A program made the position numbers and the translations under genes. A stretch of 7,242 bases of DNA from Planctomycetaceae bacterium (lineage in GTDB: Bacteria; Planctomycetota; Planctomycetia; Pirellulales; UBA1268): positions 1-7,242 of the forward strand of contig SIAG01000211.1 in the NCBI GenBank assembly GCA_009691925.1. The letters run 5' to 3'. The notes beneath the pieces were generated by a model, which worked only from the letters and a program-made list of their open reading frames with translations, was not told the origin of the DNA and did not search any database. Positions within the stretch are counted from its first letter, which is position 1, and every line of letters starts with the position of its first letter. Positions 1 to 5,987 of this stretch are shown in pieces.

Positions 1-1
1 C

Positions 2-1441
2 ACCTTCTTTGACATGAAGGTGATCAGCCGGACGATCGCCATGTTCCGCCAGGTGCCGACGCCGAACACGCCGTTTGAATCGACGCCGACGCCGGGCCAG
101 GAGGACTTCTTCGGCAACCCCAACGGCTTTCTGTTTCTCGAGTATTACACCCTCGCCTTCGAACTGAATCACGGCGACCGGGCCTTCAAGCCGAACGACT
201 GGCGCCTGCGGATCGCGCCGGTCTTCAACACGAACTACCTCGAGGTCTACGAATACGGCGTCGTCAGCCCCGACGTCTCCCAGGGACGCCGGCGCTCGCG
301 CGGCTTCGCCACGATCGAGGAGTGGTTCATCGAGGCGAAAATCGCCGACTTGAGCCCCGACTACGACTTTGTCTCGATCCGCGGCGGTTCGCAGCCGTTC
401 ACGAGTGACTTCCGCGGCTTCATCTTCAGCGATCTGAATCGGGCGATCCGCCTGTTCGGCACGCGCCTGGCCAACCGCGACCAATTCAACCTCATCGTCT
501 TCGACCAGCGCGAGAAAGACACCAACAGCTTCCTGAACTCCTTCGATTCGCGCGGCCAGCAGATTCTCATCGCCAACTACTACCGGCAGGATCTCCTCTG
601 GCCCGGCCACACCGCTCAGGCAAGCTTCCACTTCGACCACGACGACGCCAGCCTCAAATACGACAAGAACGGCAACCTCGTCCGCCCCGATCCGGTCGGC
701 ATCGCCTCGCCGCACGAGGTTAACGCCGCCTACGCCGGCATCGCCACCGACGGGCACATCAACGACATCAACATCTCGAGCGCCTTTTACTACGCCTTCG
801 GCCACGATACGCTCAACCAGCTTGCCCTCCAGCCGGTCAACATCAGCGCCGAGATGGCGGCCGTCGAGCTCTCCTACTCCCCCGACTGGATCCGCTTCCG
901 GTCGTCGGTGTTGTGGGCCTCGGGCGACAACAACCCCACCGACAACATCGGCAGCGGCTTCGACGGCATCGTCGACAACACGCAGTTCGCCGGGGGGGAG
1001 TTCAGCTATTGGGTGCGGCAGGGGATCCGGCTGGCGGGGACGAATCTGAAGAACTTGCTGAGCATCTATCCCGATCTGCGGGCGAGCAACAAGTTTCAGT
1101 CGCAGGCAAACTTCGTCAATCCGGGGCTTCAGCTTTACAACGTCGGCATGGACTTCGAGCTCACGCAGCGCACGAGGCTCGTGACCAACTGCAACTTCCT
1201 CTTCTTCGACACCACCAAGGCGCTCGAGCAGCTCGTCTTCCAGGAGAACATTCCCCGGTCGATCGGTACCGACTTGAGCCTGGGGATGGAGTCACGGCCG
1301 TGGCTGAACAACAACTGCATCCTCCGGGCGGGGGTCTCGGGGCTCCTTCCCGGCTCCGGCTTCCGGGCCCTCTACGGCTCGGCCAACGGCACCGTCGACA
1401 GCCTGTTCGCCGGCTTCATGGATCTCGAGGTCGCGTTCTGA
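2..1441 (+). CDS. Outer-membrane beta-barrel-like protein, C-terminal part (5' end outside window)
   Basis: The reading frame is already open at base 2 (T-F-F-D precedes the first Met at base 14), and that Met is not followed by a signal peptide, so the true start is probably upstream. What is visible is about 479 residues ending in TGA. The protein is rich in Phe, Tyr, Asn and Asp, with short alternating hydrophobic/polar stretches separated by polar loops (for example VELSYSPDWIRFRSSVLWASG, followed by the Asp/Asn-rich loop GDNNPTDN near residue 303 counted from base 14). It ends in DLEVAF; a terminal Phe after alternating hydrophobics is typical of the beta-signal read by the BAM machinery. 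There are no long hydrophobic helices. I infer a porin- or exporter-like barrel in the outer membrane. The loop GDNNPTDN and the segment FAGGEFSYWVRQG recall alginate-export-like porins, but I cannot assign a family or substrate. The next gene on the same strand begins 148 bp downstream. Confidence 0.75.
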   Translation, partial: TFFDMKVISRTIAMFRQVPTPNTPFESTPTPGQEDFFGNPNGFLFLEYYTLAFELNHGDRAFKPNDWRLRIAPVFNTNYLEVYEYGVVSPDVSQGRRRSRGFATIEEWFIEAKIADLSPDYDFVSIRGGSQPFTSDFRGFIFSDLNRAIRLFGTRLANRDQFNLIVFDQREKDTNSFLNSFDSRGQQILIANYYRQDLLWPGHTAQASFHFDHDDASLKYDKNGNLVRPDPVGIASPHEVNAAYAGIATDGHINDINISSAFYYAFGHDTLNQLALQPVNISAEMAAVELSYSPDWIRFRSSVLWASGDNNPTDNIGSGFDGIVDNTQFAGGEFSYWVRQGIRLAGTNLKNLLSIYPDLRASNKFQSQANFVNPGLQLYNVGMDFELTQRTRLVTNCNFLFFDTTKALEQLVFQENIPRSIGTDLSLGMESRPWLNNNCILRAGVSGLLPGSGFRALYGSANGTVDSLFAGFMDLEVAF

Positions 1442-1458
1442 TAGTCCCCCGTCGCCGC

Positions 1459-1499
1459 CCCGGCGCCAGCGGCCCGGCGCGGGATCGGTGTGAATCCCG
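1459..1499 (+). terminator. GC-rich inverted repeats after the barrel gene (possible transcript end)
   Basis: Two mutually exclusive hairpins can be drawn just after the stop of the barrel gene. One pairs CCC + GCGCC (1459-1461, 1463-1467, bulged G at 1462) with GGCGC + GGG (1476-1483). The other pairs CGGGAT (1480-1485) with ATCCCG (1494-1499) around an 8-base loop. Neither is followed by a T-run, so this is not a textbook intrinsic terminator, and in such GC-rich DNA chance stems are common. Confidence 0.22.
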
Positions 1500-1506
1500 G
1501 CCGCTG

Positions 1507-1533
1507 TTGCCCCCCCGCGCCCGCCGGCATAAT
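1507..1533 (+). promoter_or_regulatory. Candidate sigma-70-type promoter upstream of the repeat protein
   Basis: TTGCCC at 1507-1512 and CATAAT at 1528-1533 resemble -35 and -10 boxes. The spacer is 15 bp, shorter than the usual 17. The -10-like box is an AT-rich island in an otherwise very GC-rich spacer and lies 56 bp before the ATG at 1590. If real, it would let the repeat protein be transcribed independently of the barrel gene. The short spacer keeps confidence moderate. Confidence 0.38.
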
Positions 1534-1577
1534 GGCGGCTCGGTCGACGCCTTCCCGCCGCTCCCCGCCGCGCCACC

Positions 1578-1581
1578 GGAG
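1578..1581 (+). promoter_or_regulatory. Ribosome binding site of the repeat protein
   Basis: GGAG lies 8 bases before the ATG at 1590. It supports that start, the first Met of the frame, which also yields a sensible basic N-terminus followed by a membrane segment. Confidence 0.6.
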
Positions 1582-1589
1582 TCGCTCCC

Positions 1590-3809
1590 ATGCCCTCCCA
1601 CCGACACCGTTCCCAAGCCCGCGGCCAGGTCCGGCGCGCCATCTGGCCGGCCGTGGCAGGAGCGGCGCTGGCGGGGATCGTTGGCGGCGCCATAATCGCC
1701 TATCTCGGTGCCCCTCCTCCCCCACTCCCTCCACCGGCGCCGACGGAGCTCGATCGTCACACCCTCCACAGCCTCTCCCCTGACGAGGCGGCCGAGCTGG
1801 CCCGGTTCCCCGGCACCGTCGACCTCTCCGGGCTGACGACGGTGTCCCCAGAGGTCGCAGCCTCCCTCGCCCGGCACGACGGGCCACTCGTTCTCGACGG
1901 CGCCTGGCTGATCCCCGACGCCGCCGCAAGCGCCCTCGATCAGCACGCCGGCCCGGTGGCGCTGGCGGCACTCGTGGCCCGGGCGCGGTCGGCCGAAACC
2001 CTTTCCCCGGCGCTCGCCCGGCTCCTCATCCGCCAGGCCGCTCCCCTGGCCCTCGATCGGCTCACCACGCTCGAATCCCCTGTCGCCGAACTGCTCGGCC
2101 GCCATCGCGACGGCCTCCACCTCCCCGCGCTCGCGGCCCCGTCGGCCGCCGTCGCCGACCTCCTCGCCGCCACCCCCGGCCCGCTTTCACTCGACGGCCT
2201 GACGGCGATCCCCACGCCATCCCTCGCGCGCCGGCTCCTCGCCGACGGTCGCCGCGACTTTTCCCTCGTCACGACCATCGGCGACGAAGCCGCGGCGCTC
2301 CTCGCCGCCTCCCCCGATCCCCTTCGCCTCGACGCTCTCGCCGCGGAGGCGCAGGCCGCCCCGCTCCTCGCCCCGGCCTGGGCCCGGTTGCTCGCCCGCC
2401 ACGATGGCCCCCTCTCCTTCGACCGCCTCGCCTCCCTCGACGCCCCCTCGGCGGCAGCCCTCGCCGGCCACCCCGGCCGGCTCGACCTCACGAGCTTCGC
2501 CGATCCCGCTCCCGACGCGCTTGAGGCGCTTGAGCCCCACGCCGGCCCGCTCGCGCTTCCCGCTGTCGCCCGCCTCGATCCGGCCGCCGCCGCGGCCCTC
2601 GCCCGCCATCGCGGGCCGATCGAGCTGACGGGCCTCAAAACACTCGACTCGGCGGCGCTGGCGACGGCCCTCGTTGCCGCCGGGCGGCAGGATTTCGCGC
2701 GCGTGGAAACACTCTCGCCAGAGGCTGCCGCGGGCCTTGCCAGCGGTAACGCGCCGCTCGATCTCTCCGCCCTCGCCGATCCTCCCGACGACGTCGCCAC
2801 GGCCCTCGCCCACCACCCCGGTCCCCTCCGGCTCGACGCCCTCGCTGCCGCCTCGACCAGCGCCCTGTCGCTCCCCGCCGGCCGCGCCGCGCTGCTCGCC
2901 CTCCACGACGGCCCGCTGCTCCTCCCTCGGCTTGAGTCGCTCGACAGCCCGGCGCTGGCTGCCCGGCTGATCGCCGCGGGAAAGCGCGACTTCGACCGGC
3001 TTGTGCGGCTCGGGCTCGATGTCGAGGCGCTGCTGGCATCAGCCGCCGCTCCCGCCCCATCCCTCGCCGGCCTCCAGACGCTCGCCACCGCTTCCCTCGC
3101 CCGCCGCCTACATGAGGCCGGGCGGAGCGATTTCTCGCGGCTCGAAACCATCAGCGACGAGGCCGCCGTCATCCTCGCCACCGCCCCTGGCCCGCTCCTC
3201 CTCGACACCCTCGCCGCCCGTGCCGAGACGGCCACGGCTCTTTCCGCCCCCCTGGCCGCGCTCCTGGCCCATCACCCGGCAGAGCTCAAGCTCGATGCCC
3301 TCACAGCGCTCGATGCCGGCGCCGCCGCGGCGCTCGAGCCCCACCCAAGCGCGCTCTCACTTGCGGCGCTTCGGGAGCTTGAGCCGGAGGCCGAGGCAGC
3401 GCTCGCCCGCCATCGCGGACCGGTGCGGATCGAGCGCCTTGAGGCCCTCGGCACTGCGGCGCTGGCGGCCCGGTTGGTGGCCGATGGGCGGCGCGAGTAT
3501 GGCTCACTCCGCCGGCTCTCGAGCGCGGCAGCCGCGGAGCTCGCGCGAGTTTCAGGCGCCCTCTATCTCGAGGGGCTCGTCACGCTCGACGCCGCCGCGG
3601 CCGAGGCCCTCGCCGGCCACTCGGGCACCCTCGGGCTCGATGGCATCGCGACGCTTGACGACGAACCGGCCGCCCGGCTCGCCGCGCACCGCGGGCCGCT
3701 CTCGCTGGCCGGGCTGCGCCGGATCTCGAGCACCGCCAGAGAGACGCTCAAGCGGCACGACGGACCGCTGTTTCTCGACGGCACCGTCGGCGTCACGCCG
3801 CCCCGGTGA
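1590..3809 (+). CDS. Membrane-anchored solenoid protein with about 27 LRR-like 23-residue repeats
   Basis: The protein has 739 residues. Residues 1-16 are basic, residues 17-41 form one hydrophobic segment (AIWPAVAGAALAGIVGGAII and following), and residues 42-51 are a Pro-rich linker. From residue 76 to 725 it is continuous repeats with the consensus PLxLDGLxxLxxxAAxALAxHxG. Most units are 23 residues; four are 30 (122-151, 244-273, 412-441, 535-564), and five places use a GRRDF-type junction instead of HxGPL. The chain ends in a half unit, PLFLDGTVGVTPPR. It has no Cys, one Asn and no Met after the first. The positive-inside rule suggests a signal anchor or signal peptide with the repeats in the periplasm. 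By analogy with leucine-rich and BspA/TpLRR-like solenoids (also 23-residue units), a binding or scaffold role is likely; no catalytic motif is visible and the ligand is unknown. Its last 17 bp overlap the convergent gene. Function unassigned; coding status is well supported by the repeat pattern. Confidence 0.88.
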   Translation: MPSHRHRSQARGQVRRAIWPAVAGAALAGIVGGAIIAYLGAPPPPLPPPAPTELDRHTLHSLSPDEAAELARFPGTVDLSGLTTVSPEVAASLARHDGPLVLDGAWLIPDAAASALDQHAGPVALAALVARARSAETLSPALARLLIRQAAPLALDRLTTLESPVAELLGRHRDGLHLPALAAPSAAVADLLAATPGPLSLDGLTAIPTPSLARRLLADGRRDFSLVTTIGDEAAALLAASPDPLRLDALAAEAQAAPLLAPAWARLLARHDGPLSFDRLASLDAPSAAALAGHPGRLDLTSFADPAPDALEALEPHAGPLALPAVARLDPAAAAALARHRGPIELTGLKTLDSAALATALVAAGRQDFARVETLSPEAAAGLASGNAPLDLSALADPPDDVATALAHHPGPLRLDALAAASTSALSLPAGRAALLALHDGPLLLPRLESLDSPALAARLIAAGKRDFDRLVRLGLDVEALLASAAAPAPSLAGLQTLATASLARRLHEAGRSDFSRLETISDEAAVILATAPGPLLLDTLAARAETATALSAPLAALLAHHPAELKLDALTALDAGAAAALEPHPSALSLAALRELEPEAEAALARHRGPVRIERLEALGTAALAARLVADGRREYGSLRRLSSAAAAELARVSGALYLEGLVTLDAAAAEALAGHSGTLGLDGIATLDDEPAARLAAHRGPLSLAGLRRISSTARETLKRHDGPLFLDGTVGVTPPR
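2181..2753 (+). repeat. Internal duplicated block, copy A (residues 198-388 of the repeat protein)
   Basis: Eight consecutive units of lengths 26-20-30-23-23-23-26-20 match the units in copy B (3051-3557) in the same order. Shared landmarks are SLARRL then GRxDFS, then the TIxDEAA segment, then a 30-residue unit, then a unit ending EPHxx, then one ending ALARHRG, then a second ALA-type GRxD/E junction. The order of variants is too specific for random mixing and indicates duplication of a multi-repeat block. Confidence 0.65.
3051..3557 (+). repeat. Internal duplicated block, copy B (residues 488-656 of the repeat protein)
   Basis: Seven consecutive units of lengths 27-20-30-23-23-26-20 follow the order of copy A (2181-2753) but lack one 23-residue unit. 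Matching stretches include ASLARRL, SDFSRLETISDEAA, a 30-residue unit, AALEPHPS, AALARHRG and AALAARLVADGRRE. The DNA has diverged between copies, mostly retaining the protein pattern, so the duplication is not recent. Confidence 0.65.
3776..3799. other. Back-to-back small hairpins at the convergent gene ends
   Basis: CGACG (3776-3780) pairs with CGTCG (3785-3789) around GCAC. GGCG (3789-3792) pairs with CGCC (3796-3799) around TCA. They sit exactly where the two convergent genes end. Neither is followed by a T-run on either strand, so a role as a shared terminator is only possible, and small GC stems are expected by chance here. Confidence 0.2.
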
Positions 3810-5829
3810 ACGGATTCCGCGAGTACTTCACGTATGGCAGGCGGATCCCGCTGACGAGGTAGTTGTCGGCGCGCAGATCGGTCGGGGCGTTGAAGTTCCC
3901 CTGGGCACTTCCGGCGGCGGCGTAGGAGGTGACGACGTCGTCCTGATCGACGCCGTCACCGCTGACGCCGAATCCGCCCGACAGTTTCCGCCCCACATAG
4001 AGGGGCGTGCTGCCGGGGAAGAAGACGATGCCGTTCTGGTTGGCCGCAGGCATCGCCGTGGAGTGGAAATTGCTGCCGGTGTTGAAGGAGTCGTACCCGA
4101 GGACCGTGGTGAACGACTTGGCCGGTCTCGGCGCGCCGATGTTGAGCCCGGTCTTCGGGTTGATCCCCGCATCCTTCAGAATGGAAAACGCCCCCGGGCC
4201 GGCGGCGGAGTTGCCCGACGGATCGTGGGCCGAGGCGAGGTACCGGAAGGTGCGGTTGGTGAACGCCGTGCCGACGGGGACGGTGCCGGCCCGGTCGGTC
4301 GGATGGTTCTGGAGATCGGCCGAGGCGTAGTAGACGGTGTTTCGCGCCTTGGCGACGGCGACGTCGATCGAGAACACGGTGGCGCCGCTCATCCGGTAGA
4401 GCCCGAGGATGGTGCCATTGAAGTCGCTCACCGCCAGCACCATCTTCGTGCCGGTCGGCTGGATCCGGATCTGGGCTCGGGTCTTCCCCGCCTCGACGAT
4501 CCCCTGATCGATGATCCCCTTCACCTGGACCGCCGTCAGCTCGCTCCCCGCCGTCGCCGGCACGAGCCAGCCGTCGGCTTGGAGTTTGCCCGGCAGAACG
4601 GTTACGGCCCCCTTGACCGGCTGATCGCTGCCGCTGACCGTCCCGGGGCCGAGCTTACCAGCCAACGTAAACAGCGTCTGGACGCCCAGGGGGCCGGCCT
4701 GCGGGCCGAAGCTCTGCAGGGCGATCCCGCCGAGGTTGATTCTCGCGGCGTTGTTGACCTTGTTGACGAGAGCCTGGGTCTGCGCTGGCGTGAGCGGAAG
4801 CGGAAGCGGAAGATTGATACCTCCGGCCCGCTTGATGATGTCGGCGGGTGCGAGCGTGATCAACGCCAGCGTCGATCCCTTCACCAGCGGCACGTCGACC
4901 ACCGCCGGCTTCCCAACGTTCATCGGGAGGAGCGTCTCGAGGGCGATCAGCTCGGCCTCGAGCGCCTTCGGCGCGTTGAGCCGGTTCTGCCGGGTCTGCT
5001 TAGCGGTGGCGACAAACCCTTGCTCGAAGCTCGCCGTCCCATCCTTCCCGGGGAAAAACACCCCCAGGCCGCCGATGACCTCGTTGGTGCCGGCGCGGTA
5101 GATGGCGATCCCCCCGGGGAGCGTGGCGATGCCGCGGGCAATCGGCTGGGGCGGCTGGCCCGCCTGCGAGCCGACGGCCCCGTAGGTGCCTGCCACCTGG
5201 GCGGCGTAAGCCCTCCGATCGATGATGAAGTTTGCCGGATCGAACGGACTCGCTGGGGAGACTCCTGGCTTGAGCACGCTCACCCGGTTCGTGTGCTCGA
5301 TCCCAAACAGATCAACCAGCGGCGTGTTGATGATCCCCGGGGGAAAGGTTCCGCCGAGGCCGACCGGCGCCACGTATCCCGGGCCCTGGATCGTGTCGAT
5401 CGTGCTGTTGGGGTCAGCCTGCATCTCGCGCTGCGTGATGGTGCTCTGGCTGATGTGGCTGACGGTCCGCGAGGTGAGGATCGCCTGATTGTTGGAGAAG
5501 AAGGCGCCGGTGCGGGCCTTGGCGACCGCCCCGTCGATGGCAAACCCGAGCGTCTTGTTGTCGGCGAAGTTGACATCCGACTCGGTCCGCAGTCCGAGGA
5601 TCTGCCCGGTGCAGTCGACGATGGCAATGATGGCGTCGTTGCTCGGGGTGACGGCGCTGGCGCGCTTCAGGAGCGCTTCGACCTCGACGGTCGAAAGCTG
5701 GTCGGCCGCCAGCATCGCCCGCGGCTCAAGCCCCTCCGCCCCGAGCCAAGCCGGAGTGCGGCGGCGGGCCGGCCACCGAGCCCCCTTGAGGGCCGTTGTC
5801 CCCCACCATTCCCGCCACAAAGCCCTCAT
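3793..5829 (-). CDS. Exported LEPR-xLL protein with two GlcG/HbpS-like (heme-binding-type) domains
   Basis: The protein has 678 residues. Its Trp/Arg-rich N-terminus leads to LEPRAMLAAD at residues 34-43, the planctomycete LEPR-xLL motif of exported proteins; no classical hydrophobic signal core is visible. Domain 1 (about 45-285) shows the GlcG/HbpS order: helix LSTVEVEALLKRA, strand IIAIVDCTGQILGLR (67-81), helix IDGAVAKARTGAFF (98-111), then IATLPGGIAIYR and VIGGLGVFFPG (234-261). Domain 2 (about 430-640) repeats it: LTAVQVKGII, MVLAVSDFNGTILGLYR (463-479), IDVAVAKARNTVYYAS (488-503), and GGFGVSGDGVDQDD (618-631). Each domain has an insert of roughly 95-120 residues between the AVAKAR helix and the last strands, longer than in compact GlcG proteins. 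The linker 286-429 contains LPLPLPL. HbpS-type proteins bind heme in Streptomyces, but GlcG roles are poorly defined; heme binding here is inference. ATG 5829 has AGGAG 8 bases upstream. The gene converges on the repeat protein and diverges from the hydrolase. Confidence 0.87.
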   Translation of the reverse strand: MRALWREWWGTTALKGARWPARRRTPAWLGAEGLEPRAMLAADQLSTVEVEALLKRASAVTPSNDAIIAIVDCTGQILGLRTESDVNFADNKTLGFAIDGAVAKARTGAFFSNNQAILTSRTVSHISQSTITQREMQADPNSTIDTIQGPGYVAPVGLGGTFPPGIINTPLVDLFGIEHTNRVSVLKPGVSPASPFDPANFIIDRRAYAAQVAGTYGAVGSQAGQPPQPIARGIATLPGGIAIYRAGTNEVIGGLGVFFPGKDGTASFEQGFVATAKQTRQNRLNAPKALEAELIALETLLPMNVGKPAVVDVPLVKGSTLALITLAPADIIKRAGGINLPLPLPLTPAQTQALVNKVNNAARINLGGIALQSFGPQAGPLGVQTLFTLAGKLGPGTVSGSDQPVKGAVTVLPGKLQADGWLVPATAGSELTAVQVKGIIDQGIVEAGKTRAQIRIQPTGTKMVLAVSDFNGTILGLYRMSGATVFSIDVAVAKARNTVYYASADLQNHPTDRAGTVPVGTAFTNRTFRYLASAHDPSGNSAAGPGAFSILKDAGINPKTGLNIGAPRPAKSFTTVLGYDSFNTGSNFHSTAMPAANQNGIVFFPGSTPLYVGRKLSGGFGVSGDGVDQDDVVTSYAAAGSAQGNFNAPTDLRADNYLVSGIRLPYVKYSRNPFTGAA
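4795..4812. repeat. Three tandem CGGAAG hexamers
   Basis: Three perfect copies of CGGAAG lie in the minus-strand gene and encode part of LPLPLPL (residues 340-346) in the linker between its two GlcG-like domains. A six-base unit keeps frame if it expands or contracts, so linker length could vary between strains. Confidence 0.8.
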
Positions 5830-5837
5830 CGTCGTTG

Positions 5838-5842
5838 CTCCT
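5838..5842 (-). promoter_or_regulatory. Ribosome binding site of the LEPR-xLL protein
   Basis: Read on the minus strand, AGGAG lies 8 bases before the ATG at 5829. This supports the start that puts the LEPR motif at residue 34. Confidence 0.65.
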
Positions 5843-5975
5843 GCCCGCCCGGCTGAATAGCCTTTTTCCCCAAGCTACCCTTGGACTCCATCGACCTCCA
5901 CGATCGCCACCGCCCTCCCCGGAGGATGAGGCGGAACAACCGGCGCCGTCGATAAAAACGCCACCAGCCTCTCGC
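5843..5975. other. Divergent intergenic spacer
   Basis: This stretch separates the starts of the LEPR-xLL gene (minus) and the hydrolase gene (plus), so both promoters should lie here or inside the neighbouring genes. I see no convincing -35/-10 pair on either strand. AT-rich islands occur at 5856-5867 and 5951-5958, which are the likeliest places for promoter melting. No RNA gene or operator palindrome was recognised. Confidence 0.4.
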
Positions 5976-5979
5976 AGGA
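5976..5979 (+). promoter_or_regulatory. Ribosome binding site that fixes the TTG start of the hydrolase
   Basis: AGGA lies 8 bases before TTG at 5988. This equals the spacing in front of the two complete genes of the window and decides the start, because no in-frame ATG or GTG precedes the first conserved motif. Confidence 0.6.
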
Positions 5980-5987
5980 TCAAACCC

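Noticed and set aside
1940..3235. A 431-codon minus-strand frame inside the repeat gene
   Set aside because: Ser/Ala/Arg-rich antisense shadow of a strongly periodic coding sequence.
1815..3764. The periodic DNA of the repeat gene as a CRISPR or satellite array
   Set aside because: The periodicity exists at the protein level with varied unit lengths (20, 23, 26, 30 codons) and diverged DNA; there are no identical direct repeats with unique spacers.
3001..5856. A 951-codon open frame on the plus strand crossing the end of the repeat gene and the whole LEPR-xLL gene
   Set aside because: It is out of frame with the repeat gene and antisense to the GlcG-domain gene, and its translation is low-complexity Arg/Gly/Asp with no recognisable motif. 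In GC-rich DNA long shadow frames are expected.
5851..5867. GGCT-GAAT-AGCC followed by TTTTT, resembling a small intrinsic terminator on the plus strand
   Set aside because: The stem is only 4 bp and no plus-strand gene ends nearby; it lies in the leader of the divergent minus-strand gene.
5926..5955. Nine-codon ORF MRRNNRRRR preceded by GGAGG, ahead of the hydrolase gene, as a possible leader peptide
   Set aside because: GGAGG touches the ATG with no spacer, too close for normal initiation, and no alternative hairpins linking it to the downstream start were seen.
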